64,000 nucleotides of DNA from Roseiarcus sp963809245 (lineage in GTDB: Bacteria; Pseudomonadota; Alphaproteobacteria; Rhizobiales; Beijerinckiaceae), in assembly GCA_963809245.1 (NCBI GenBank), contig CAWEIU010000002.1, positions 248,001-312,000 on the forward strand, written 5' to 3'. Every line of letters starts with the position of its first letter. The first letter of the stretch is position 1. Both the position numbers and the translations under genes were made by a program. The notes beneath the pieces are model-generated. The model was not told the origin of the DNA and made no database searches. It was given only the letters and a program-made list of their open reading frames with translations. Shown one piece after another: positions 34,676 through 43,572 of this stretch.

Positions 34676-37075
34676 ATGTTGACTGTATATTTGTGCCTTG
34701 TTGACCAGCATGACCTTAGGCTTGTCGCGCTGGCCGCGGCGGTCTGCGCCGTGTCGGCCTTCGCCGCCGTCAATCTCCTGCACCATGTCCTGAGAAACGA
34801 GGGCGTTCCGCGAACCGTCTGGCTCGGCGTCGCCTCGCTCGCCTCGGGCGCCGGGATCTGGGCGACCCACTTCACCGCGATGCTGGCTTTCAATCCGGGG
34901 GGCCACGTCGGCTACAACGCGGCCCTTACCGTCGCCTCGCTCGCGGCGGGCGTCGGCATGACCGGGCTCGGCTTCCTGACGGCAATTTCCATGACGTTTC
35001 CGCTCGCGCGAGCGCTCGGCGGCGCGATCGTGGGTCTCGGCGTCGCTCTCATGCATTACATGGGGATGGACGCCTTCGAGGTCTCCGCACGCATTCAATG
35101 GAATCATGCGCTGGTCGTCGCCTCGCTCGCCCTGGGCGTTCTTCTGGGCGCCGCCGCCTTGGAGTTGGGTCTTCGCCGATTGACCCGGTCGGCGGTCGCC
35201 TGCGGCTCGGTCTTGCTGGCGGCCGCGACCTGCGGGCTGCACTTCACGGCGATGGCCGCCGCTTCGATCATCCCCGGTCCCGCGACTGCGATCCCGACCA
35301 ACGCGATCGGGCCGCACTGGCTCGCCGTCCTCGTCTCGTTCGCGGCCCTATCGATTCTGCTGCTCGCCTTGGCGGCCTTGGTGCTCGATGTGCGCGATCG
35401 CCGCCGCGCCGAGCGCGAGAGCGACCGCATGCGCGGGCTCGCCAACGCCGCCTTCGAGGGTCTGCTCGTATGCGACGAGGACGCGATCGTGGCGGTGAAT
35501 GCGAGCCTGGTCGCTCTGATCGGCGCTGAGGAGGCGGAACTGGTCGGCGGTTCGCTCGCCTCGATCCTGCCCGACACGTCGATGCGGCCGAGCCCGTTCG
35601 ACGAGCCGAACCGCGCGGTCGAGACGAGGCTTCGCTCGGCGAGCGGCGCGGAGATTCTGGTCGAGGCGATCCGCCGTTCGATCGTCTTTGCGGGCCGCCC
35701 GCACAGCGCGATCGCCGTGCGCGACCTGAGGGACCGAAAGCGGGCGCAGCATGTGATCGAGTTCCTTGCGCACAACGACACTTTGACGGGCCTCGCCAAT
35801 CGCGCCACGTTCCACACCAATCTCGAAGACGCGATCGCCGCTTACCATCGCGAGGGCCGCCTCGCGGTGCTGCGCTTCGACGTCGACCGCTTCAAGGAGA
35901 TCAACGACCTCTTCGGCTATGCGGCCGCGGACGAGCTTTTGCGAACGGTCGCCCGCTGCGCGAGCGAGGCGATCGAGCCCGGCTGTCTGATCGCGCGCGT
36001 TGGCGGCGACGAATTCGCCGTCATCATTCCCGAGTTGACGCGGCCCCGTCAGGCCGGGCGCATCGCGGAAAGGCTGCTCGACGCGCTGCGCGTCGAACGG
36101 GAGAAAAGCTCGGGCGGCGCATTGGCGCTCATGTCGGTGAGCGCCGGCGTGGCGATCTTTCCCGGCGACGGGGACGATGCGACCTCGTTGATGGCGAATG
36201 CCGAGGCGGCGCTCAACTGCGCCAAGCTGGAAGGCCGCTCCACCTATCGGTTCTTCGAGGCGGCGATGAGCGATGAGGCCCGCGAACGCCGACTGATTGA
36301 GCACGACCTGCGCAACGCCTTGGCTGGCGACGAATTGTCACTGGTCTTCCAGCCCCAGGCGCGCGCAACCGACCAGCAAATCGTCGGATTCGAGGCGCTG
36401 CTGCGGTGGACCAACGCCGAGCGCGGCGCGACCCCGCCGGGCGTCTTTATCCCGATCGCGGAGGAAAGCGGCCTCATTGCGCAGATCGACGAATGGGTGC
36501 TGCGGGAAGCCTGCCGCGAGGCTGCCACATGGGCCAATCCGCTGGGGATCGCCGTCAATGTTTCGGCCGTTCAACTTCACAACGAGCGATTTCCGGAATT
36601 CGTCCATCAGGTTCTGTTTCAAACCGGCCTCGCCGCCCGCCGCTTGGAGCTGGAGATCACCGAGACCGCGTTGGTGCGGGACCTCAATCGCGCGCTCACG
36701 ACGTTGCGGCAGCTCAAGGCGCTCGGGGTGCGGATCGCGATGGACGACTTCGGCACCGGCTACTCCTCGCTCTCCAACTTGCGGGCGTTTCCGTTCGACA
36801 AGATCAAGATCGACGCTTCCTTCGTGCGCCACGTCGACGAGAATGCGCAGGCCGCCGCGATTGTGCGGGCGGTGCTGGGTCTGGGCAGCGGCCTCGGCTT
36901 GCCGGTTATCGCCGAGGGCGTCGAGCGGGAAGGGGAACTGGCCTTTCTCCGCGCGGAGGGGTGCCAAGAGGTGCAGGGCTATTACATCGGCCGCCCGCAG
37001 GCGATCGAGAGCTTCGCCAAACTTCTCGGCCGAGCCCAGGGCGGGGCGGAGGCAAAGACCGCGAGCCACGCTTGA
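34676..37075 (+). CDS. MHYT - PAS-like - GGDEF - EAL cyclic-di-GMP protein
   Basis: An inner-membrane signalling protein of 799 residues. The MHYT sensor region (about 1-240, seven helices) shows WATHFTAMLAF, LMHYMGMDAF and GLHFTAMAA, whose His/Met residues are thought to bind a metal such as copper. A PAS-like segment (about 255-350) is followed by a GGDEF domain with intact ARVGGDEFAVII near residue 442. The EAL domain has EALLRWTN near 572, VNVSAVQL, LEITETALVRD, AMDDFGTGYSSL and FVRHVDEN. Both catalytic signatures look complete, so cyclase and phosphodiesterase activities are both possible; which one dominates cannot be told. Single gene. Confidence 0.95.
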   Translation: MLTVYLCLVDQHDLRLVALAAAVCAVSAFAAVNLLHHVLRNEGVPRTVWLGVASLASGAGIWATHFTAMLAFNPGGHVGYNAALTVASLAAGVGMTGLGFLTAISMTFPLARALGGAIVGLGVALMHYMGMDAFEVSARIQWNHALVVASLALGVLLGAAALELGLRRLTRSAVACGSVLLAAATCGLHFTAMAAASIIPGPATAIPTNAIGPHWLAVLVSFAALSILLLALAALVLDVRDRRRAERESDRMRGLANAAFEGLLVCDEDAIVAVNASLVALIGAEEAELVGGSLASILPDTSMRPSPFDEPNRAVETRLRSASGAEILVEAIRRSIVFAGRPHSAIAVRDLRDRKRAQHVIEFLAHNDTLTGLANRATFHTNLEDAIAAYHREGRLAVLRFDVDRFKEINDLFGYAAADELLRTVARCASEAIEPGCLIARVGGDEFAVIIPELTRPRQAGRIAERLLDALRVEREKSSGGALALMSVSAGVAIFPGDGDDATSLMANAEAALNCAKLEGRSTYRFFEAAMSDEARERRLIEHDLRNALAGDELSLVFQPQARATDQQIVGFEALLRWTNAERGATPPGVFIPIAEESGLIAQIDEWVLREACREAATWANPLGIAVNVSAVQLHNERFPEFVHQVLFQTGLAARRLELEITETALVRDLNRALTTLRQLKALGVRIAMDDFGTGYSSLSNLRAFPFDKIKIDASFVRHVDENAQAAAIVRAVLGLGSGLGLPVIAEGVEREGELAFLRAEGCQEVQGYYIGRPQAIESFAKLLGRAQGGAEAKTASHA

Positions 37076-37092
37076 GGCGGCCTTCGCCGCCC

Positions 37093-37614
37093 TCAGCGTG
37101 GACCGATCGTCAGCTTTTGAAACCCGGCCCCGACCGTCGGCTTGCGCGCCGAGATGAGGCGCGAATTGACGCCGCTCCAGCGGATTTCGCCTGAGAGCCG
37201 GCCGTATTCGATCTTGGGACAGCGGTTCATGACGACCTTGACGCCTCGAGCCTCGGCCCGCTCGGCCGCCGCGTCGTTGCGCACGCCGAGCTGCATCCAG
37301 ATCACGCGGGGCAGGGGATCGAGCGTCAAGGCTTCGTCGACGATGGGGCCCGCCGCCTCGGAGTTGCGGAAGATTTCCACCATGTCGATCGGCGCGGGCG
37401 CGTCGACGAGGCGCGCATAGACCGGCAGACCGAGAATTTCGCCGCCGGCGAGGCCGGGATTGATCGGCACGACGGTGAAACCGCGTTCGGAAAGGTATTT
37501 TAGGACGAAATAGGAGGGGCGCGCCGTATTGGCCGACGCTCCGACCATTGCGATGCGCTTCACCCCCAGCAAAATGCCGCGGATATAGTCGTCGGAATAG
37601 GAATCGTGTTTCAC
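37093..37614 (-). CDS. CoA-binding protein (YccU family)
   Basis: A 173-residue Rossmann protein. KRIAMVGASANTARPSYFVL is the nucleotide loop, followed by YLSERGFTVVPINPG, VDMVEIFRNSE-like DMVEIFRNSEAAG and VIWMQLGVRNDAAA. NRCPKIEYGRL is the conserved end. The family binds CoA; its physiological role is unclear. GTG start overlapping the enoyl-CoA hydratase stop as GTGA, so the two are co-transcribed. Confidence 0.92.
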   Translation of the reverse strand: MKHDSYSDDYIRGILLGVKRIAMVGASANTARPSYFVLKYLSERGFTVVPINPGLAGGEILGLPVYARLVDAPAPIDMVEIFRNSEAAGPIVDEALTLDPLPRVIWMQLGVRNDAAAERAEARGVKVVMNRCPKIEYGRLSGEIRWSGVNSRLISARKPTVGAGFQKLTIGPR

Positions 37615-38430
37615 GAGGCTTCCCAAATCGGAGGGCGTTTGTCGAGAAAGGCTGAAATGCCTTCGCCGGCGTCGGGATGGGCGAGGTTTTCGACCATCGC
37701 CCGCGACGCGATCGCATAGGCCTGAGCGAGCGGCGCCTCGATCTGCTGGTTGAACGTGCGCTTGCCGATCGCCAAAGTCGCCGCCGAGCGTGACGCGATC
37801 TCCTCGGCGAGCCGCTGGGCGGCTTCGAGCGCCTGGCCGGCGGGAACGACCCGGTTGACGAGGCCGAAGCGCTCGGCCTGGTCGGCGCCGTAGAGCTCGC
37901 CGGTCAAGGCCATTTCCATCGCATGTTTGCGCGAGACGGCGCGGCCGACGGCGACGAGCGGGGTCGAACAGAAGAGCCCGATGTTCACGCCCGGCAGCGC
38001 GAAGCGCGCGGCCTCGCCCGCGATCGCCAAATCGCAGGCGGCGACGAGTTGGCAACCCGCCGCCGTGGCGACGCCCTCGACGGCGGCGATGACGGGTTTT
38101 GGCAGCGCGACGATCTGCTGCATCAGCTCGGCGCAGCGCGCCATGACATGCTGGTGGAAGGCTTCGCCGCGATCGGCGTCGTTGCCATGCGCTCTGAACT
38201 CCTTGAGGTCGTGGCCCGCCGAAAACGTCGATCCCTCGCCGGCGATGACGACGACGCGCGCCGACCGGTCAGCGCCGATCGCGGCGAACTCGCCGATCAA
38301 CGCGTCGATCATCGCGAGAACTCAGCGCGTTGCGCGAGGCCTCAGATTGCAGCGTCAGCGTCGCGACGCCGGATCGATCAGCGCGGCGAACGAGCAGGGG
38401 CGGGGCGTCGGGGTCGTCTTGCGACGTCAT
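37611..38430 (-). CDS. Enoyl-CoA hydratase/isomerase family protein, frame broken near the start
   Basis: Crotonase-fold enzyme of fatty-acid or related acyl-CoA breakdown. Seen: STFSAGHDLKEF (first oxyanion-hole strand), PVIAAVEGVATAAGCQLVAACDLAIA (second oxyanion hole and active-site helix) and PGVNIGLFCSTP. The body reads from MIDALIGEF at 38312, which is too short at the front. The missing start, MTSQDDPDAPPLLVRR to EASRNALS, is encoded just upstream in another frame from ATG 38430. Removing one base near 38313 joins them as NALSSRMIDAL, the usual family layout. Either a sequence error or a real mutation. Confidence 0.88.
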
Positions 38431-38575
38431 GGACGAATTCCGGTTCGACGGCCGAAGTGGCCGCGGGCGCATTTTGACGCAAATTGCCCTTGCGGCGAAA
38501 GAGGGATTCGGCGGCGCGTGGCGTTGCGGCGCGGCGACCGATAAGAAAAGGGTTCGCCGCCGCCGGGGAGGGTCG

Positions 38576-39020
38576 ATGTCCGCGCCGCTCGCATTCACGC
38601 TGGAAGAGCTGAAGTCCTATCTCGCCGACATCTTTCCTCAGACCTGGTCGAGTGGCCTCTACGAGATCGAGGCGATCGCGCCGATGGAGGCGCGGGTTCG
38701 GCTCGTCTTCCATCCCGGCCAATTGCGGCCCGGCGGCACGATCTCCGGCCCGAGCCTGTTCGCGCTGGCCGATCTCGCGCTTTACGTCGCCATCCTGGCG
38801 CAGATCGGCCGCGTGCCGCTCGCCGTCACCACCAATCTAAGCATCAACTTCCTGCGCAAGCCGGCGCCGCGCGACGTCGTCGGCGAGGCGAGGCTGATGA
38901 AGCTCGGCAAACGGCTGGCGGTCGGCGAGGTGGCGCTGCGTTCGGCCGGCGAGAGCGCGCTTTGCGCCCATGCGGTCGGGACCTATTCGATCCCTGCGCG
39001 CGAAGAAGGAGGTATCTTAA
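38576..39020 (+). CDS. PaaI-type hotdog thioesterase, no stop in its own frame
   Basis: Acyl-CoA thioesterase of the hotdog fold. Seen: SAPLAFTLEELKSYLADIFP, RLVFHPGQLRPGGTISGP (active-site region), ALADLALYVAILAQIG, TTNLSINFLRKPAPRDVVGEA and the ending AHAVGTYSIP. A GGGGAGGG site lies before ATG 38576. After GTYSIPAR the frame does not stop but stays open into rplM and ends with it at 39625. A stop in the next frame (TAA 39018-39020) follows directly, so one extra base near 38999 would explain it; I give that corrected end. Confidence 0.85.
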
Positions 39021-39026
39021 TACCTC
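39009..39026. other. Perfect hairpin between thioesterase and rplM
   Basis: GAGGTAT, loop CTTA, ATACCTC: a perfect 7-base stem starting at the end of the thioesterase, about 50 bases before the rplM promoter. No T-run follows. It could end or slow read-through transcription or hold a regulatory site. Confidence 0.45.
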
Positions 39027-39071
39027 ATGCCTGGAAGCCCTGCTTTTCCTGGGCTCTTGACGACTTTGCGA

Positions 39072-39100
39072 TTGACTTCGCGCCGGCGCCGCTTCATAAG
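39072..39100 (+). promoter_or_regulatory. rplM-rpsI promoter
   Basis: TTGACT (39072-39077), exactly 17 bases, CATAAG (39095-39100), 54 bases before the rplM ATG. It is one of the best sigma-70-type promoters in the window and fits the high expression needed for ribosomal proteins. Confidence 0.75.
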
Positions 39101-39154
39101 CGCGGCTCTGACCGGCTCGCCGTGACGGCGCGCCCACGAAACACGGAACGTTTC

Positions 39155-39625
39155 ATGTTCGGCAAGACCCATTCGACCAAGACGGCCGACGTCGAGAAGA
39201 AGTGGCTTCTCATCGACGCGAAGGGCCTCGTCGTCGGGCGCCTGGCGACGATCGTCGCGATGCGCCTGCGCGGCAAGCACAAGGCCTCCTTCACGCCCCA
39301 CATCGACGACGGCGACAATGTGATCATCGTCAACGCCGACAAGGTGGTGCTCACCGGCCGCAAACGCGACCAGAAGGTCTATCACCACTACACCGGCTTC
39401 ATCGGCGGCATCAAAGAGCGCTCCGCGAAGTCGATCCTCGAGGGGCGTTTCCCCGAGCGCGTCGTCGAGAAGGCGGTCGAGCGCATGCTGCCGCGCGGAC
39501 CGCTGGGCCGTAAGCAGCTCGGCAATCTGCGCGTCTACAAGGGCCCCGATCATCCGCACGCCGCCCAATCGCCCGTCGTGCTCGACGTCGCCAAGATGAA
39601 CGCCAAGAACAGCCGGAGCGCCTGA
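39155..39625 (+). CDS. rplM: 50S ribosomal protein L13
   Basis: A 156-residue large-subunit protein. STKTADVEKKWLLIDAKGLVVGRLA, then HIDDGDNVIIVNADKVVLTGRK, HHYTGFIGGIKE and the signature MLPRGPLGRKQLGNLRVYKGPDHPH are all as expected. ATG 39155 gives the normal N-terminus (MFGKTHSTK), although the frame is open upstream into the thioesterase gene. Two bases before rpsI. Confidence 0.98.
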   Translation: MFGKTHSTKTADVEKKWLLIDAKGLVVGRLATIVAMRLRGKHKASFTPHIDDGDNVIIVNADKVVLTGRKRDQKVYHHYTGFIGGIKERSAKSILEGRFPERVVEKAVERMLPRGPLGRKQLGNLRVYKGPDHPHAAQSPVVLDVAKMNAKNSRSA

Positions 39626-39627
39626 TT

Positions 39628-40110
39628 ATGGCCGAGACCCTCAACTCCCTCGCCGACCTCAAGGATACGGCGATCGCCCCGGCCGGGTCGGAAGCTCCGA
39701 TCCATGTGCAGAAGCTCGACAAGCTTGGTCGCGCCTACGCCACTGGCAAGCGCAAGAACGCGGTCGCTCGCGTCTGGATCAAGCCGGGCAAGGGCGAAGC
39801 GACGATCAACGGCAAGCCGCTCGACGTCTATTTCGCGCGTCCGGTGCTGCGGATGATCCTCAATCAGCCGCTCGTCATCTCCAACCGCGTCAGCCAGTAC
39901 GATCTGGTGGTGACCGTCTCCGGCGGCGGCCTCTCGGGTCAGGCCGGCGCGGTGCGCCACGGCCTCGCCAAGGCGCTCACCTATTACGAGCCTGAGCTGC
40001 GCGGCCCGCTGAAGAAGGAAGGTTTCCTCACCCGCGACTCTCGCGTCGTCGAGCGCAAGAAGTACGGCCACCGCAAGGCGCGCGCGAGCTTCCAGTTCTC
40101 GAAGCGCTGA
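39628..40110 (+). CDS. rpsI: 30S ribosomal protein S9
   Basis: A 160-residue small-subunit protein. After about 30 extra N-terminal residues typical of alphaproteobacteria come YATGKRKNAVARVWIKPGKG, NQPLVISNRVSQYDL, SGQAGAVRHGLAKAL and the basic end KKYGHRKARASFQFSKR, whose tail reaches the P-site tRNA. Paired with rplM and followed by a strong terminator. Confidence 0.98.
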   Translation: MAETLNSLADLKDTAIAPAGSEAPIHVQKLDKLGRAYATGKRKNAVARVWIKPGKGEATINGKPLDVYFARPVLRMILNQPLVISNRVSQYDLVVTVSGGGLSGQAGAVRHGLAKALTYYEPELRGPLKKEGFLTRDSRVVERKKYGHRKARASFQFSKR

Positions 40111-40135
40111 TCGCGGCGATCGTTGCAGAGTTTGG

Positions 40136-40161
40136 AAAGGGCGGCTTCGGCCGCCCTTTTT
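40136..40161 (+). terminator. Rho-independent terminator of rplM-rpsI
   Basis: Stem AAAGGGCGGC (40136-40145), TTCG tetraloop, GCCGCCCTTT (40150-40159), then two more T's. A perfect 10-base stem with a stable tetraloop, 25 bases after the rpsI stop. Confidence 0.93.
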
Positions 40162-40267
40162 GTTGCGCGGCTGGCGGATCGAACCCGAACGCCATTCGCT
40201 CCGGCTTGACACGCGCCGGGGCAACGCCGAGCCTCTCACCTCAAATCAATGCGAGGGGGAGGCGATT

Positions 40268-41959
40268 ATGGCGCAACCAGCGTTCAGCTATGTCAGCGGC
40301 GCGAGCGAGGCGCCGTTGCTCGGCCAGACGATCGGGCAGGCGCTCGAGCTTGCGGCGGAGCGCTGGCCGGATCGGCCGGCGCTGATCTCGCCGAGCCACA
40401 ACGTCGGCTGGACCTGGCGTGAATTGCGCGAGCGCGTGCGAAACCTCGCCGCCGGCTTCGTCAAGCTCGGCCTGAAACGCGGCGAGCGCATCGGCGTCTG
40501 GTCGCTCAACCGGCCGGAGTGGACGTTGACGCAATTCGCCGCCGCCGAGGCGGGGCTGACCTTCGTCACTATCAATCCCGCCTACCGACTGCACGAGCTC
40601 GAATATGCGCTGAAAAAAGTCGGCTGCGCGGCCCTCGTCGTCGCGACCCGCTTCAAGACGAGCGACTTCATCGGCATGGTCAATACGCTGGTTCCCGAGC
40701 TTGCGACGGCGGAGCCAGGCGCGCTGCGCGCTTTGAGGCTGCCGGACCTGCGCATCGTCATTCAGATCGGCGAGCAGGCGGCGGGAACGCTTCGCTTCGA
40801 GGACGTCGACAGGCTTGGCGGCGAAGCCGAGCGCGCGGCCCTCGCCGCGATGCGCGACGAAATCCAGTTCGACGACGCCGCCAACATCCAGTTCACCTCG
40901 GGGACGACCGGCTCGCCCAAGGGCGTGACGCTCAGCCACCACAACATCCTCAACAACGGCTATTTCACGGGCCGCGCGATGCGCCTCGCGCCCGAGGATC
41001 GCATCTGCATTCCCGTGCCGCTTTATCATTGCTTCGGCATGGTGATGGGTAATCTCGCCGCCGTGACGCTCGGGGCGGCGATGGTCTATCCCGGCGAAGG
41101 CTTCGATCCGCTCGCCACGTTGAAGACCGTTGAGGCCGAGCGCTGCACCGCGCTTTACGGCGTGCCGACGATGTTCATCGCCGAGCTCGAGCACCCTGAG
41201 TTTTCGCGCTTCGATCTCACTTCGCTGCGCACCGGCATCATGGCCGGCGCGCCGTGTCCGATCGCGGTCATGCGAAAGGTGCTCGATCAGATGCACATGC
41301 GCGACGTGACGATCGCTTATGGCATGACCGAGACGAGCCCGGTGAGCTTCCAGAGCTCGACCGAGGATTCGGTCGAGCGTCGCGTGACGACGATCGGCCG
41401 CGTGCATCCGCATGTCGAAGTCAAGATCGTCGATCAGCAGGGGCGCATCGTCCCGCGCGGCCAGCGCGGCGAATTGTGCACGCGCGGCTATTCCGTGATG
41501 TCCGGCTACTGGGACGAAGCCGACAGGACGCGCGAGGCGATCGACGCCGCCGGCTGGATGCACACCGGCGATCTCGCCATCATCGACGCCGAGGGCTACG
41601 GCAACATCGTCGGCCGCATCAAGGACATGGTGATCCGCGGCGGCGAGAATCTCTATCCGCGAGAGATCGAGGAGTTCCTCTACAAGCACCCCAGGATTCA
41701 GGACGTGCAGGTGTTCGGCGTCGCCGACGAGCGCTACGGCGAGGAACTATGCGCCTGGGTGCGCGTGCGCGCGGGCGAGACGCTTACCGTCGAGGAGGTG
41801 CGCGGCTTCTGCGAGGGCCAGATCGCGCACAACAAGATTCCCCGCTATGTCGAGTTCGTCGACGAATTTCCGATGACGGTCACCGGCAAAGCGCAGAAGT
41901 TCCTGATGCGCCAGGCGGTGGAGGAGCGGCTCGGCTTAAAGAAAGCCGCGACCGCCTGA
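40268..41959 (+). CDS. AMP-forming acyl-CoA synthetase
   Basis: Activates a fatty or other carboxylic acid to its CoA thioester via an acyl-AMP. 563 residues from ATG 40268 (GAGGGGGAGG upstream). The P-loop is FTSGTTGSPKGVTLSHHN around 212, then PLYHCFGMVMG, YGMTETSPVSF, the hinge GRIKDMVIRGGENLYPREIE, and the catalytic lysine in MTVTGKAQKFLMR. Chain length is not readable from sequence; the closest type is the medium-chain/FadD-like group. It is a single gene inserted between rpsI and argC. Confidence 0.93.
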   Translation: MAQPAFSYVSGASEAPLLGQTIGQALELAAERWPDRPALISPSHNVGWTWRELRERVRNLAAGFVKLGLKRGERIGVWSLNRPEWTLTQFAAAEAGLTFVTINPAYRLHELEYALKKVGCAALVVATRFKTSDFIGMVNTLVPELATAEPGALRALRLPDLRIVIQIGEQAAGTLRFEDVDRLGGEAERAALAAMRDEIQFDDAANIQFTSGTTGSPKGVTLSHHNILNNGYFTGRAMRLAPEDRICIPVPLYHCFGMVMGNLAAVTLGAAMVYPGEGFDPLATLKTVEAERCTALYGVPTMFIAELEHPEFSRFDLTSLRTGIMAGAPCPIAVMRKVLDQMHMRDVTIAYGMTETSPVSFQSSTEDSVERRVTTIGRVHPHVEVKIVDQQGRIVPRGQRGELCTRGYSVMSGYWDEADRTREAIDAAGWMHTGDLAIIDAEGYGNIVGRIKDMVIRGGENLYPREIEEFLYKHPRIQDVQVFGVADERYGEELCAWVRVRAGETLTVEEVRGFCEGQIAHNKIPRYVEFVDEFPMTVTGKAQKFLMRQAVEERLGLKKAATA

Positions 41960-42086
41960 TCGCTTGACGCCGCCCTCCCGATGTTGCAAGGAACCGGCAT
42001 GATCGCCGCACGCCTCCGCCGACGCTGACCTCTCCTCCGCATGGCCTGAGCCGTGCGCCGCGTTGCTCACTTCCAGCGAGACGATC

Positions 42087-43010
42087 ATGACAGCCACCCT
42101 TTTCATCGACGGCGAATCCGGAACGACTGGCCTGCAGATCCGCGACAAGCTCGCGGACTTCTTAGGGGTGACGCTGCGCAGCCTGCCGGCGGAGCAGCGC
42201 AAGGATCAGGCGGCGAAACTTTCGCTGATGGCGGAGGTCGACGTCGTCATCCTCTGCCTGCCCGATGCCGCGGCCAAGGAGACGGCGACGTTGATCGACG
42301 GGATGGGCGACAAGGCGCCGCGCGTCATCGACGCCTCGTCCGCGCATCGCGTCGCGCCCGGCTGGACCTACGGCTTTCCTGAGTTGACGACCGGCCAGCC
42401 CGATCAAATCGCTCGCGCCCGCAAGGTGACCAACCCCGGCTGCCACGCGACTGGCGCCATCGCGCTGCTCCGCCCGCTCACCGAAGCCGGCCTCATTCCC
42501 AGGGACGCGCCGATCACCATAGGCTCAGTCAGCGGTTATTCCGGCGGCGGCAAGTCTATGATCGAGGCTTTTGAGGGCGGCCGCGCGCCGGCCTTCGAGC
42601 TCTACGGCCTCAATTTCGAACACAAGCACATGCCGGAAATCAGCGTCTATTCGGGCTTGAGCGTGCGTCCGCTGTTCGTGCCTTCCGTCGGCAATTTCCG
42701 GCAGGGAATACTCGTCAGCGTTCCCTTGCAGCTCGATGCGCTGACGACCAAGCCGACAGGCGCGGATCTGCGCGCGGCTCTCGGCGCGCACTATCGCGGC
42801 GCCGAATATGTGAAGGTCGCAAGCGCCGAGGAGACGGCGGCGCAGCTCCGTCTGGAGCCCGAAGCGCTCAACGGCACGAACGAGATGCACATCCACGTCT
42901 ACGCCAACGAGACGCGACGGCAGGCGACGCTGGTGGCCAAGTTCGACAATCTCGGCAAGGGCGCGTCGGGCGCTGCGGTGCAGAACCTCGCGCTGATGCT
43001 GGGGCTTTAG
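42087..43010 (+). CDS. argC: N-acetyl-gamma-glutamyl-phosphate reductase, type 2 (short)
   Basis: Third step of arginine biosynthesis, NADPH-dependent. 307 residues from ATG 42087, the length of the type 2 enzymes common in alphaproteobacteria. Rossmann start LFIDGESGTTGLQIRDKL, catalytic cysteine in VTNPGCHATGAIALLRPL near residue 116, and GYSGGGKSMIEAFE. The ending EMHIHVYANETRRQATLVAKFDNLGKG is typical. Followed by a palindromic repeat. Confidence 0.96.
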   Translation: MTATLFIDGESGTTGLQIRDKLADFLGVTLRSLPAEQRKDQAAKLSLMAEVDVVILCLPDAAAKETATLIDGMGDKAPRVIDASSAHRVAPGWTYGFPELTTGQPDQIARARKVTNPGCHATGAIALLRPLTEAGLIPRDAPITIGSVSGYSGGGKSMIEAFEGGRAPAFELYGLNFEHKHMPEISVYSGLSVRPLFVPSVGNFRQGILVSVPLQLDALTTKPTGADLRAALGAHYRGAEYVKVASAEETAAQLRLEPEALNGTNEMHIHVYANETRRQATLVAKFDNLGKGASGAAVQNLALMLGL

Positions 43011-43110
43011 CGAAGGCGTCCCGCGCGTTCGAGCGCTCGGTGGACTCGGTGCGCCAAGTGTGACTAACGATTCTCGTTTGTAGGAAATTTGCAGAGAGGA
43101 AGGCCAACGC

Positions 43111-43195
43111 CGTCATTGCGAGCGTGAGCGAAGCAACCCAGCAGCGCCAAGCGGAACGATGGATTGCTTCCTCGCTTCGCTCCTCGCAATGACCG
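43111..43195. repeat. Palindromic CATTGCGAG-type intergenic repeat
   Basis: The outer arms GTCATTGCGAG (43112-43122) and CTCGCAATGAC (43183-43193) are perfect over 11 bases. Inner blocks GCGAAGCAA-CCCA and TGGATTGCTTC-CTC-GCTTCGC pair imperfectly. This is a well-known kind of repeat, found in many copies in Bradyrhizobium-related genomes. It abuts the stop of the next minus-strand gene and follows argC. Confidence 0.8.
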
Positions 43196-43199
43196 CGAT

Positions 43200-43496
43200 C
43201 TAGCCGCTGTCCGCGAGCAGCGCGGCGGCGATCGCCTGCCATTCGGCGTCGAGCGAGCCTGCGCCCATCGGCTTGCGGGCTCTGCGGTACCAGTAGGCGG
43301 CGTTGCCGGCGTCGCCTTCTTTGCGGTGCAGATAGGCGTGGACCCAATCGCCGGCGCCGTCTTCGTCGCGCTGCGCCCAATCGTGCGCTTGGTCCCAGTC
43401 GCCCTTGGCGTCCCACCACAGCGCCTGTAGGGCAGGGGTGAGGCCAGCGGGCGGCGCGGCGGCGGTCAAAGACGCGCGAAGGGCGGAAATCTTCAC
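43200..43496 (-). CDS. Small conserved hypothetical protein (TPR-like)
   Basis: A 98-residue cytoplasmic protein rich in Trp and Ala. LTPALQALWWDAKGDWDQAHDWAQ, then WVHAYLHRKEGDAGNAAYWYRRA, reads like two helical hairpins of a TPR/SEL1 kind. This small protein occurs widely in rhizobia, often without a named function. ATG 43496. Divergent from queC. Confidence 0.75.
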   Translation of the reverse strand: MKISALRASLTAAAPPAGLTPALQALWWDAKGDWDQAHDWAQRDEDGAGDWVHAYLHRKEGDAGNAAYWYRRARKPMGAGSLDAEWQAIAAALLADSG

Positions 43497-43572
43497 GGGT
43501 GGGCTCCTTTGAGCATCTCGAGGCGAAGATTTCCTCCAAGCGGCGCAATTGTCTAGGACAGGGGCGAATGTG

